A stretch of 64,000 bases of DNA. Source: an uncultured Opitutia bacterium (GTDB lineage: Bacteria; Verrucomicrobiota; Verrucomicrobiia; Opitutales; Opitutaceae). The notes beneath the pieces are model-generated. The model worked only from the letters and a program-made list of their open reading frames with translations. It had not been told where the DNA came from and made no database searches. Both the position numbers and the translations under genes were made by a program. The DNA is taken from assembly GCA_903825285.1 (NCBI GenBank), contig CAIJZY010000010.1, forward strand, positions 1 to 64,000. The letters run 5' to 3'. This document shows positions 44,502 to 53,056 of this stretch, piece by piece (the stretch's first letter is position 1; each line of letters begins with the position of its first letter).

Positions 44502-47255
44502 TTAGAACTCACGAGACAACCGGACATACCAGAAGGCCGGTTCCGCCACGCTCACGCCGCTGTAGTAGCCGGTCCCGAGGTCGAGGTACCGCGGTGGGGC
44601 CTTGTCGAAGACATTTCTCACTCCGACGGTCACCTTGGTCCCGAAGAAGCCGTTGTAGCTGACCTGGGGATCAACGCGCCACTGGTCGGCCATGGGGAAC
44701 TCCGGCACGCCCAGCTGGCCGGGGACGAATCCGCCGCTCCAGAAGACCCAGACCGAGCTGGCCCACCGGCCCTTCTGCCAGGAAACCGAGCCCGAGCCGC
44801 GCCACAGGGCGTTCGGGTCGTTCCCGTCGAGGTCGAGCGTCGTGACGTTGCCCAGCGAGTCCAGGTTCTGGCGCTCGAAGTTCGCCGTGTACGTCGCTTC
44901 CAGGCCCACCTTGAACTGGCCCAGGCTCTTGGTCTTGTAGGTGTACGAGACCCCGAGGTCGTAGCCGTCGAGGAGCCCCGAGTTGGCGTTGAACCAGTCG
45001 GTCGCCACGTAGTCCAGGATGCCGACCGAGAACCCGGCGGCCGCCTCCGCCGCGGTGAGCGGCTTGCGCACCACCCGGCCGGCGGGCAGCTGGAGCTCGT
45101 TGAGCAGCGTGAACGCGGCGCCGTCGCGCGTGATCAGGTTCTTCTGCTTGAACCGGAAATACCCAAGGTCGAACGTCAGGCCCTTGAGCGGGCCGCCCGG
45201 CACCTCCAGCACGGTGCCGAGGTAGTACGTGTCGGTCGTCTCGGGCTGCAGGTTGGGATTGCCGCGGCCGAGCGTCTTCAGCTGCGTGGCTGGCTGGTCG
45301 GGCCGGCGCGGGTCGAGCGACTGCGAGCCGGTGAAGCTGACGCTGCCCTTGCTGTAGAGGAAGGCCAGGTCCGGCGCCTTGAACGACTGCGAGTACGAGC
45401 CGCGCAGCATGAGCCACTTCGTCGGCTTGTAGCCGAGCGCCACCTTGGGCTTCGTCGTCGTGCCGAAGTCGCTGTAGTCCTCAAAGCGCGCCGCCAGCTG
45501 CAGCTCGAGGTCCCGGCGCAGGGGCACCTTGAGCTCCGCGTAGGCGGACGTGACGTTGCGCTTGCCGGAGTAGCCGAAGCCCTCCGCGCCGCCCACGACG
45601 TTGCCCGTCTCGTTCTCGAGCGTGCGCACGTCGAGGATCGACTCCTTGCGGAACTCCGCGCCGAGCGCGAGTCCCACCGTGCCGGCCGGCACGTCGAACA
45701 GGTCGCCGCTGACCGAGGCGTCGTAGAGGTCCGACGTGAAGGTCGTCTTGGTCGGGTTGTTGCCGGAGTAGAAGTCCGTGATGCGGGGATCCTCCGGGCC
45801 GAAGGGATTCGCGTAGAGCTTCTGGCCGCCGATGATGACGCCCTTCAGCGCCTGCTGCACCGCCGAGTCAAACGACGTGCCCGGGGCGCTGTCGTAGAAG
45901 CTGCCCTGGGCGAACATGTACGCCGCCTCCCAGGTCCAGTCCTTCGGCAGCTTGCCGCCGAGCCCGAACAGCAGGCGGGGATAATCGGACGTGGTGTCAT
46001 GCAGCCGCAGCCCCGCGTTGACGAGACGGTAGGTGCTCAGCTCGATCGCCTGGCCGGCGCTGCCGAAGTAGCGCGTGCCATAGGGATTGAACGGGCTGTC
46101 CGCCGGCACCACGAGCCGGTTGTTCGTGCCGTCGCCCTTGTCCGTCGTCGTGAACGGCGAGGGCGCCGCCCCGTTCACCGCGTCCACGCGGCGGTAGAAG
46201 AGCTCGGCAAAGCCGTAGAGATTCTCCGAGAACTCGTGGTGGAGAAACACGCTGAGGCCGCGGTTGTCCTCCTCGGGCAGCTGGTACGTGTCCTTCTGGA
46301 AGTCATAGTAGCCCACGCCGGTCGCCCGCGAGGCCGGGACCGCGTTGGCCGCGTTCGGGTCGGACGTCGGTCCCGCGAAGCTGCGGATCGTGGTCGTGCC
46401 CGGGATGTAGAAGCGCGCCGGGAAGGCGTTGCTGCTGCGGCCGTCGTAGCCGGTGACAAAGTTCCCGGTGGGGTCCACCTCCAGCTGGGCGGTGGAGGTC
46501 TTGTTCGCGCGCAGGTCGGCCGTGCTGGAGAACGCGAGATCGGCATCCTTGATCGCGTTGCGGTGCGCCAGGTCCACCTGGACCACGATGTCCGTCTTGC
46601 CGCTCGAGGCGCCGACGATCAGGTACGCGCCGCGCTCGAACGAGTCGGTGCCGAACGTGTTGCCGAACGTGAGGTCGAGGCCCACGCCGGTGTAGTCGCG
46701 GCGCAGCTTGATGTTGAGCACGCCGGCCACCGCGTCGGAGCCGTAGATGGCGGAGGCGCCGTCCTTGAGGACCTCGATCGAGTCGACCGCGCCGATCGGG
46801 ATCTGGCGGAGGTCGATCACGGACTGGAAGCCGTTGAACGTCCCGGCGCCCGAGGGCACGGCGCGGCGGCCGTTGATGAGCACGAGCGTGTTGTTGTTGC
46901 CGAGTCCGCGGAGGTTGACCGTGGACGTGCCGGAGGCGAAGCCGTTGCCGGAGCCCTCGGGCACGATGGCCTGGCCGTTGTTGAACGGCAGCGCGCGCAG
47001 CGCGTCGTCCACCGTGCTGAATCCGGTCGCCGCCAGCTCGTCGCGCGTGAAGCGGATCACCGGGCTGGGGGTTTCCGTGTCGAGCCGCTTGATGCGCGAG
47101 CCCGTGACTTCATAGGCGCTCAGCACCTGCGGAGCGTCCTTGGCCTTCGTGGTGCCGGCATCCTGGGCGAAGGCCGTGCCGGCGCCGAGCGCGAGCGCCA
47201 GGCCGAGCAGGGCCCGGACCGGACCCGCGGGTCCTGACAGTTGGGGGGTATTCAT
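44502..47255 (-). CDS. TonB-dependent outer-membrane receptor
   Basis: 917 residues. Signal peptide about 1-31 (LLGLALALGAGTAFAQ). The plug domain (about 50-165) has VTGSRIKRLDTETPSPV, STVNLRGLGNNNTLVLINGR and SIEVLKDGASAIYGSDAVAG. A 22-strand beta-barrel follows and ends in the outer-membrane sorting signal YVRLSREF. It imports a large or scarce nutrient with energy from TonB. The ligand is not readable; there are no iron or cobalamin genes nearby. The start at 47255 gives a clean signal peptide. Confidence 0.93.
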   Translation of the reverse strand: MNTPQLSGPAGPVRALLGLALALGAGTAFAQDAGTTKAKDAPQVLSAYEVTGSRIKRLDTETPSPVIRFTRDELAATGFSTVDDALRALPFNNGQAIVPEGSGNGFASGTSTVNLRGLGNNNTLVLINGRRAVPSGAGTFNGFQSVIDLRQIPIGAVDSIEVLKDGASAIYGSDAVAGVLNIKLRRDYTGVGLDLTFGNTFGTDSFERGAYLIVGASSGKTDIVVQVDLAHRNAIKDADLAFSSTADLRANKTSTAQLEVDPTGNFVTGYDGRSSNAFPARFYIPGTTTIRSFAGPTSDPNAANAVPASRATGVGYYDFQKDTYQLPEEDNRGLSVFLHHEFSENLYGFAELFYRRVDAVNGAAPSPFTTTDKGDGTNNRLVVPADSPFNPYGTRYFGSAGQAIELSTYRLVNAGLRLHDTTSDYPRLLFGLGGKLPKDWTWEAAYMFAQGSFYDSAPGTSFDSAVQQALKGVIIGGQKLYANPFGPEDPRITDFYSGNNPTKTTFTSDLYDASVSGDLFDVPAGTVGLALGAEFRKESILDVRTLENETGNVVGGAEGFGYSGKRNVTSAYAELKVPLRRDLELQLAARFEDYSDFGTTTKPKVALGYKPTKWLMLRGSYSQSFKAPDLAFLYSKGSVSFTGSQSLDPRRPDQPATQLKTLGRGNPNLQPETTDTYYLGTVLEVPGGPLKGLTFDLGYFRFKQKNLITRDGAAFTLLNELQLPAGRVVRKPLTAAEAAAGFSVGILDYVATDWFNANSGLLDGYDLGVSYTYKTKSLGQFKVGLEATYTANFERQNLDSLGNVTTLDLDGNDPNALWRGSGSVSWQKGRWASSVWVFWSGGFVPGQLGVPEFPMADQWRVDPQVSYNGFFGTKVTVGVRNVFDKAPPRYLDLGTGYYSGVSVAEPAFWYVRLSREF

Positions 47256-47464
47256 GGTGTTGGTGGGTTGGTGGAAAGCCCGGACCACCTGGCAGCCCGT
47301 TGCTTTCGGGGCGTAGAAATTCCCTCCCCTCGCCTGCGCACAATGCGTTTGCGACCAGTCCCAGTCCGACCGCGTTGAATCCACTCAGCCGCGCGCCAAA
47401 AAAACACCGGCTGGCTGCGATGCGCAGCCCAACGCTGCGACGAACCAACGGCCGTGCGCGACCA
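47256..47464 (-). promoter_or_regulatory. Leader and promoter region of the TonB receptor gene
   Basis: About 200 nt. On the minus strand it contains a CCCCGAAAGCAACGGG hairpin (complement of about 47304-47319) roughly 50-65 nt before the start codon, a layout seen with riboswitches or attenuators. I do not recognise a known riboswitch class. Confidence 0.3.
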
Positions 47465-48208
47465 TCACTGCACGGCCCGCGCCGCAGTTCGGTCAGGCCA
47501 ATTCCGGTGCGGATTCGCCTGCGCCATGAGCTGGCCGGTGACCACCGCCGGGATGTCCACCGGCACCCAGCGGGCCCGGGCCACCCGGCTGCCGCCGAGC
47601 GCCGCGGCCGCGAGCGCGAGCGGATTCTCGCGCCACTTCCCCGGCATCAATCGCGGCCGCGGCGAACGCGTGGGATCCAGGAGAAAAAATCCCCGCGGGG
47701 TCTCATAGGTCAGCACGGTGTGCCCGCACAGGCCCTCGGGAGTGTTGACGTAGCACGACAGCAGACGGGGCCGCACGAGAGGGTCGCCGTGGGCGAGCCG
47801 GCTGCGCAGCGCGGCCAGGCTCTCGATGAAGCAGCCATTGGGCAGCGGACCCTCCCCGCCAGCCACGGTGCCATCGGTCAAGCCGCTGTACCGCACCAGC
47901 CCGGGATGAATCGTCCGCAGCAGCGGCGCCAGGTCGTGCCGGTCCGTCTCCGTCCGGTTCCAGTACTGCGAAAGGCTCTGCGTCCCGTCAAATGCCGTGT
48001 AGATCCACAGCAAACCGCCCTCCTCGAACACCAGTGCATCCACCTGCGCCGGATAAACGCCGCGGGGCGCCGCGTTCTCCACGCGGATCACCTGCGACCA
48101 CTTTTCCGTCCCCAGCAGCGCCTGCGCCCGGCGCGCACTGTCGAGCGCCGTCGAGGCAAACATCCCGGTGGGCAGCAGGAGCCAGATCAGCAAACGCAGG
48201 AGCTTCAT
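47465..48208 (-). CDS. Exported hypothetical protein with possible Cys-His-Asp triad
   Basis: 247 residues. Signal peptide about 1-19 (MKLLRLLIWLLLPTGMFAST). No family recognised by name. The order Cys in LPNGCFIESLAAL, His in LCGHTVLTYETPRGFFL and Asp in LLDPTRS fits a papain/transglutaminase-like fold (Cys-His-Asp). It is upstream of the TonB receptor gene on the same strand, about 210 nt apart. The start at 48208 gives the signal peptide. Confidence 0.65.
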   Translation of the reverse strand: MKLLRLLIWLLLPTGMFASTALDSARRAQALLGTEKWSQVIRVENAAPRGVYPAQVDALVFEEGGLLWIYTAFDGTQSLSQYWNRTETDRHDLAPLLRTIHPGLVRYSGLTDGTVAGGEGPLPNGCFIESLAALRSRLAHGDPLVRPRLLSCYVNTPEGLCGHTVLTYETPRGFFLLDPTRSPRPRLMPGKWRENPLALAAAALGGSRVARARWVPVDIPAVVTGQLMAQANPHRNWPDRTAARAVQ

Positions 48209-48350
48209 CGCCCCTGTAGAACCACCGAGATCCGCCGCGCGACGCACAATTGCGATCAAGCGCGTTTTCTTCGCGCCCAATCATCGGACACCCACGCCAA
48301 AGGTGCTGAAAATCTCCCCCGGTTAGCGGGAGCACCGCCAGAACCGCGCC

Positions 48351-49178
48351 CTACAGCGACTGCTTCAGCAGCGCGGCGATGCGTTCATGGTAGCCGCGAC
48401 TGAGCTTGAGCTTTGTGCCGTCGTTCAGGATCACCGCGTACTCGCCCGCGAACGACGGGCTCAGCTTCCGCAGCCGGTCGGCATTCACGATGGTGGAGCG
48501 GTGGATCCGGATGAACTGCTTCGGGTCGAGCCGCGCCTCCAGCCGCGCCATCGTCTCCCGCATCAGGTGCGTGCGGCCGGCCACGTGGAACTTCATGTAG
48601 TCGCCCTCCGCCTCGATCCAGTCGATCTCCGCGGCCTTCAGAAAAAAGATCTCGCCCGACGACTTCACCAGGATGCGCTCGGTGGGGTTCTCGCTCGCCG
48701 CGCCCGGCGCGTGCTGCAGGTAGTCCAGCAGCTGGTGCAGCCGCGTGTTGACCGAGTCCGCGCGGCGGCGGCGCACCTCGTCCCGCGCCCGCTGCAGCGC
48801 CGCGGCAAAGCGCGCGTCGTCGTAGGGCTTGAGCAGGTAGTCCACCGCGTTGACCTCGAACGCCCGCAGCGCGTGCTCGTCGTACGCGGTCACGAAGATC
48901 ACCACCGGCGCCACTTCCGGGCCGACCTTCGCCAGCGCCTGGAAGCCGTCGCAGCCGGGCATCTGGACGTCGAGGAACGCCAGGTCGGGCTTCTCGCGCT
49001 GCATCAGCTCCGCCGCCTCGGCGCCGTCCGTCGCCTCCCCGACGATGTCCACGCCGCCGTCGCGCTCGAGCAGCAGGCGCACGCCGCGGCGCGCGGCGGG
49101 TTCGTCGTCGACAATGATCGCGCGGATGCGGGCCGGGATGGGCGAGGCGGAGGCGGACGTCAGCGTGGAGGTTTTCAT
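48351..49178 (-). CDS. LytTR-family response regulator
   Basis: 275 residues. The receiver domain (about 17-135) has AIIVDDEPAARRGVRLLLE and the phospho-Asp in LAFLDVQMPGCDGF. The C-terminal LytTR DNA-binding domain (about 172-272) has IDWIEAEGDYMKFHVAGRT and FIRIHRSTIVNADRLRKLSP. It overlaps the kinase gene by 4 nt (ATGA), so the pair is co-translated. LytTR systems usually control surface or export genes; the adjacent TonB receptor is a possible target. Confidence 0.94.
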   Translation of the reverse strand: MKTSTLTSASASPIPARIRAIIVDDEPAARRGVRLLLERDGGVDIVGEATDGAEAAELMQREKPDLAFLDVQMPGCDGFQALAKVGPEVAPVVIFVTAYDEHALRAFEVNAVDYLLKPYDDARFAAALQRARDEVRRRRADSVNTRLHQLLDYLQHAPGAASENPTERILVKSSGEIFFLKAAEIDWIEAEGDYMKFHVAGRTHLMRETMARLEARLDPKQFIRIHRSTIVNADRLRKLSPSFAGEYAVILNDGTKLKLSRGYHERIAALLKQSL

Positions 49179-50248
49179 GGGCGGTGGGGCAGGACGATGC
49201 GGACGGAAACCCCGCGGCCGGGCTCGCCTCGCAGGGAGAGCTGGCCGCGCGGGCCATAAAGCTTGGCGAGGCGCTCGCGCGTGTTCGCGAGCCCGATGCC
49301 CTCGCGGGTGCGCGCGCGGGCGTCGAAGCCCACCCCGTCGTCGCGCACCTCCAGGTGCAGCATCCCGCCCTCGACGTGGCCGTGGATGTCCACGCGGCCG
49401 GCCTCGGGCTTGGGCGCGATGCCGTGGAGGATCGCGTTCTCGACGATGGGCTGGAGCAGCAGGTTCGGGATGCGTGCCTGCAGCGCCTCGGGCGTGATGT
49501 TGATGCCGATCTTGAGCCGGTCCGGGAAGCGTGCCTGCTGGATCTCCAGGTAGCGTCCGAGGAACTCCATCTCCTTGCTCAGCGTGACCTCCTGGACGCC
49601 GGTGTTGTCGAGCGACATCCGCAGCAGGGCGCTCAGCCGGGCCACGAGGGTGACGGCCTCGTCGTTCTTCCCCTCGCGCACGAGCACCGAGATCGTGTTC
49701 ATCGTGTTGAACAGGAAATGCGGGTGCATCTGCTGGCGCAGGGCCTTGAGCTCCGTCTCGATCAGCCGTGCCTCCAGCTGCGCCGCGCGCAGCTCCTCGC
49801 TGCGGTACTTGCGGTAGATCTCCGTGCTGAAGCCGAACGCGAGCACCGCCCAGTAGAAGGCCATGTCCACGATGTTGCGCCCGTAAAAGTGATCGATCGC
49901 CTGCTGCCCAAACCCGGTGAAGGGCTCATCGTAGATCAGGAAGAACCCGGCGAGCCGCCCCAGGTAAAAGACGGCCATGAGGAGAAAGCTCGCCGCAAAA
50001 TGGAAGCTCACCCCGCCCAGCCAGTGGCCGCGACTCAGCGGCATCTTCTCCCGCAACTGGAGGATCAGCGGCGCGAGCGCCGCCCACATCAACGCCCGGA
50101 TGAACTGCTGCGACCCCACCTCGATGAAGTCCACGGGCTTCATCATGTTATTCACCCGCATGTTGAAGTACGCCTCAATCGCCAGCACGAAGCCGACGAA
50201 GATCCAGATGGCGGCCAGGGAGATGATTTTTATCCAACGGCGCTGCAT
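49175..50248 (-). CDS. Sensor histidine kinase, LytS/YehU type
   Basis: 357 residues. About four membrane segments in residues 5-145 (IISLAAIWIFVGFVLAIEAY start), then the His_kinase domain with HPHFLFNTMNTISVLVREG and an ATPase domain with PNLLLQPIVENAILHGIAPK and DDGVGFDARARTREGIGLAN. This class phosphorylates LytTR regulators, here the downstream gene. No obvious extracellular sensor domain, so the signal is probably sensed in the membrane. Confidence 0.94.
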   Translation of the reverse strand: MQRRWIKIISLAAIWIFVGFVLAIEAYFNMRVNNMMKPVDFIEVGSQQFIRALMWAALAPLILQLREKMPLSRGHWLGGVSFHFAASFLLMAVFYLGRLAGFFLIYDEPFTGFGQQAIDHFYGRNIVDMAFYWAVLAFGFSTEIYRKYRSEELRAAQLEARLIETELKALRQQMHPHFLFNTMNTISVLVREGKNDEAVTLVARLSALLRMSLDNTGVQEVTLSKEMEFLGRYLEIQQARFPDRLKIGINITPEALQARIPNLLLQPIVENAILHGIAPKPEAGRVDIHGHVEGGMLHLEVRDDGVGFDARARTREGIGLANTRERLAKLYGPRGQLSLRGEPGRGVSVRIVLPHRP

Positions 50249-50351
50249 GTCGTGTGCGCGTTCTTCGCCCCTCTGCGGGCTGATTCAAGTGGATAAAACA
50301 ATCTTTGCGACGAACCGACGGTGGATTGCGACGAATTCCAATTCCGTGCGA

Positions 50352-51347
50352 CTAAGCCTGCGACGAACGGTTTGTCAAAAAGCGTCCAACCTCCACCTCG
50401 GACTCAAAGGGCACGCCTTCCGTGAGGTGATTCACCCATTGGCGCGCCAGCCAGGGCGCCCAGAGCACGCCCTTGGCCCCCAGCCCGCCGAGCAAGCCCA
50501 GTCGCGGCTGCGAGGGATGCCGCCCGGCCACCGGACGGCGGTCGGGCAGCGTCACCCGCACACCGGCACTCTGGCCGGTCACGGTCCAGGGACGTTTCAA
50601 CAACTCCGTCGCGCTGGCCCCGAGCGCCGTGCGCGCGGACATGGAGGGGACCGCGTTGCGGAGGCCGAACTCGTGCGTTGCGCCAACCAGCGCCGTGCCG
50701 GACGTCAGCGGACACACCCAGTGGCCGTGGTTCAGGATCACGCGCGGGTCTAGACCCTCCACCGTCACCGTGAGCACCTCGCCTTTCGAGAATTCCCAGG
50801 GGACAAATTCAAACCGGCCGACCCCGCCCTCCCCCGCGCAATCGATCACGAGCTCGTGGCCCGCCAGCGCCTCGTCCCAGTGGACCTCGCCTTCGCGCAG
50901 CACGCCGCGCTCCTGCCAGCGGCGCCGCGCCCCAGCCAGCAGCGCCGTCAGGTCCACCCGCGCGGCCTCCTCGATCCAGAACCCGTCGGCGTCGCCCGCC
51001 CCGACAAACGGCGCCAGCGCGCCCGACCGCTGCTTCTCGGCGAACACCGTTCGCTGGCGCTCGTCCGCAAAGCTCCGCCGCACGCGCATCTCCTGCCACA
51101 GCGGCACGCCCAGCATCGATTCGAGCCCATGGTACGCCTCGCGGGCGATTGGCCGCAGGGTCTCGACGCGCCAGCTCTTCACCAGCCGCCGGCCGGTGAT
51201 GGGATTCAGCAGTCCCGCGGCCACGCGCGACGCCGCGCGGCCGTGGCCCGCGTCCGCGATCGCGAACGGGATGCCGGCGCGCTCCAGCTCCCAGCCGAGC
51301 AGGGTGCCCGCCAGGCCCTGGCCGACGATGAGTAGGTCCGCCCGCAC
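50352..51347 (-). CDS. FAD-dependent oxidoreductase (DAO family)
   Basis: 331 residues from the GTG at 51347 (or 342 from an ATG at 51380, which would overlap the glucokinase gene by 32 nt). The FAD-binding ADLLIVGQGLAGTLLGWELE (GxGxxG) is at the very N-terminus. The C-terminal part, GVRVTLPDRRPVAGRHP and LGLLGGLGAKGVLWAPWLAR, is typical of D-amino-acid/glycine oxidases and the MnmC oxidase domain. Substrate not readable. It follows the glucokinase gene almost without gap. Confidence 0.83.
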   Translation of the reverse strand: MRADLLIVGQGLAGTLLGWELERAGIPFAIADAGHGRAASRVAAGLLNPITGRRLVKSWRVETLRPIAREAYHGLESMLGVPLWQEMRVRRSFADERQRTVFAEKQRSGALAPFVGAGDADGFWIEEAARVDLTALLAGARRRWQERGVLREGEVHWDEALAGHELVIDCAGEGGVGRFEFVPWEFSKGEVLTVTVEGLDPRVILNHGHWVCPLTSGTALVGATHEFGLRNAVPSMSARTALGASATELLKRPWTVTGQSAGVRVTLPDRRPVAGRHPSQPRLGLLGGLGAKGVLWAPWLARQWVNHLTEGVPFESEVEVGRFLTNRSSQA

Positions 51348-51348
51348 G

Positions 51349-52083
51349 CTAGCGACCCGGCTGGACCGCCAGCGCGGCACCGACGATGCCGGCCTCGTTC
51401 AGGAACTTCGCGGGCACCATGCGCGCCCGGGGCTTCACGAACTTGAAGAATTTCCGGCTCTTCGCGCTCACGCCGCCGCCGATGATGATCAGTTCCGGCC
51501 AGAGCATCCGCTCGAGCGTGTGCACATAGTCGCCGAGCTCGTGCCCCCAGTCCGCCCACGACAGGCCGCGCCGCTTGCGCGCCGAGGAGGAGACGAAGCG
51601 CTCCGCCGACTTGCCCCGCAGCGGCAGGTGCCCGAATTCGCAGGGCACCACCGTGCCGTGATAGCAGAGCGACGAGCCGATGCCGGTGCCGAGGGTCAGC
51701 AGCAGGACCTTCCCTTGAAACCCGCGGCCCGCGCCGAACCGCATCTCCGCCAGCGCCGCGGCCGCCGCGTCGTTGGTGAGGGTCACGCGGCAGCGCGTCG
51801 CCTTCGCGAAGAGCTTGCCCGCGTCGCACCCGATGAATCGCGGATGGAGGTTGGCCGAGGTGAGGACGTGCGAGCCGTGGATGACCCCGGGAAAGCCGAC
51901 GCCGATGGGACCGCGCCATTTGAAGTGCCGGGCGATCTCCGCCACGATCTTCGCCGCCGCGGCGGGCGTGACCACCTTGGTCGTCTCGATGCGGAACCGC
52001 TCGGCGGTCAGCCGGCCGGTCTTGATGTTCACGGGCGCGCCCTTGATCGCGGACCCCCCGATGTCGATGCCGAGGACTTTCAT
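51349..52083 (-). CDS. ppgK: Polyphosphate glucokinase (ROK family)
   Basis: 244 residues. Phosphorylates glucose with polyphosphate (and usually ATP). The ASKHA phosphate loops are [18 protein letters not shown] and [17 protein letters not shown]; the middle section [20 protein letters not shown] and the C-terminal [17 protein letters not shown] follow mycobacterial PpgK closely. It lacks the zinc motif of other ROK kinases, as PpgK does. Length is normal for PpgK. Confidence 0.9.
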   Translation of the reverse strand: MKVLGIDIGGSAIKGAPVNIKTGRLTAERFRIETTKVVTPAAAAKIVAEIARHFKWRGPIGVGFPGVIHGSHVLTSANLHPRFIGCDAGKLFAKATRCRVTLTNDAAAAALAEMRFGAGRGFQGKVLLLTLGTGIGSSLCYHGTVVPCEFGHLPLRGKSAERFVSSSARKRRGLSWADWGHELGDYVHTLERMLWPELIIIGGGVSAKSRKFFKFVKPRARMVPAKFLNEAGIVGAALAVQPGR

Positions 52084-52111
52084 GCTGAGGAAAAATTGCC
52101 GCGCCGGGCGC

Positions 52112-52588
52112 TCAGTGGCAATGCCCGGCTCCATCCGCGCCGTGCGCGTGGCCGTGCTCCAGCTCCTCCGGCGTCGCGGACCGGGCGGACAGGATCTCCA
52201 CCTCGAAGGTCAGGTCCACGCCCGCGAGCGGGTGGTTGGCGTCGAGGGTGACGCTGTCGCCGTCGATCGCCACGACCGTGACAATCGGCGCCGAGCGGTC
52301 GGGGCCCGCCTGAAACTGCTCGCCGAGCTTCAGCTCGCCGTCCACCGGCAGCACGCTCCGCTTCACCTGCCGCACCTGGGTCAGGTCACGCGGGCCGTAG
52401 GCCTCGGCGGCCGGGACCTGCACCTTTTGCCGCGCGCCCGGTTCCGCCGCGCGCAGCCGCTGGTCGAGCCCGTCGATGATCTGCCCCGCCCCCTCGAGGT
52501 AGGTGATCGGCTCGCCGCCGGCCGAGGTGTCAATCACGCGGCCCGAGGGATCGCACAGGGTGTAGTGAAAGGTGACGACGCGAGGCAT
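52112..52588 (-). CDS. FKBP-type peptidyl-prolyl isomerase, SlyD-like
   Basis: 158 residues. The FKBP domain is split by an insert-in-flap as in Sly[28 protein letters not shown] and [20 protein letters not shown]. The C-terminus is His-rich (about 145-158, [14 protein letters not shown]), probably metal binding. Folding helper and possible nickel chaperone. The start at 52588 is followed upstream by a large repeat region. Confidence 0.9.
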   Translation of the reverse strand: MPRVVTFHYTLCDPSGRVIDTSAGGEPITYLEGAGQIIDGLDQRLRAAEPGARQKVQVPAAEAYGPRDLTQVRQVKRSVLPVDGELKLGEQFQAGPDRSAPIVTVVAIDGDSVTLDANHPLAGVDLTFEVEILSARSATPEELEHGHAHGADGAGHCH

Positions 52589-52689
52589 CCCCCGAGTGAC
52601 GAGCGCAGCGCGCCGGGTGACAAGTGCAATCCTCCCTGGCTCACAGCCCCGAGCCTGCCGAATGGGCCCGTCCCGCACGAAGCCTGAGG

Positions 52690-53037
52690 AGGACCACCAC
52701 GAAAATCACGAAACACACGAATGGAATACCTCCGGATGGTGTGCCCACGGAATACACGGAACACACGGAAGAATCCTCGCGGACCTTAGCTGAGCTGCGC
52801 TCAGCGTCGGTCCGCTCGGCCTTTGTGGAAACGAACCCCGAATCTAGTCAGATGAAATCGCAGCCGCTATTCAGAGCCTAACTTCGGATTGGTGTAAAAA
52901 GTCCGAGCGGACCGAGTTCTGCTGCCATGCAGAACGCTGGTCCGCGAGAATTCGTCCGGCTTCCGCGTATTCCGTGTATTCCGTGGGCAACAGTCTGGGG
53001 TCTGCTTTTCGTGTGTTTCGTGCTTTTCGTGATGACC
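52690..53037. repeat. Composite palindromic repeat R2 (CACGAA/CACGGAA/GGTCC modules)
   Basis: The gap 52589-53056 holds this complex element. Left half: CACGAAAATCACGAAACACA (52697-52716), then CACGGAATACACGGAACACA (52746-52765). Centre: a hairpin with nested stems GCGGACC/GGTCCGC (52779-52785 and 52809-52815) and GCTGAGC/GCTCAGC; then GGACCGAGTTCTGC...GGTCC (52909-52943). Right half: CCGTGTATTCCGTGGGC and TTTTCGTGTGTTTCGTG in inverse orientation. About 350 nt. The right half is near-identical to R3 at 55988-56214. Confidence 0.85.
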
Positions 53038-53056
53038 CCACCCGCCGCCGCGGCGG

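Noticed and set aside
44490-47237. 915-codon frame on the plus strand opposite the TonB receptor
   Set aside because: Frame without stops caused by high-GC codon use; the translation is Arg/Val/Ala-rich and shows no domain, while the minus strand is a clear TonB receptor.
51348-51380. ATG start at 51380 for the FAD oxidoreductase
   Set aside because: It would overlap the glucokinase gene by 32 nt and add residues ([11 protein letters not shown]) that do not belong to the FAD fold; the GTG at 51347 is preferred, though not proven.
52690-53037. CRISPR array
   Set aside because: The repeated CACGAA and CACGGAA words are short, degenerate and arranged as a palindrome, with no regular spacers and no cas genes.
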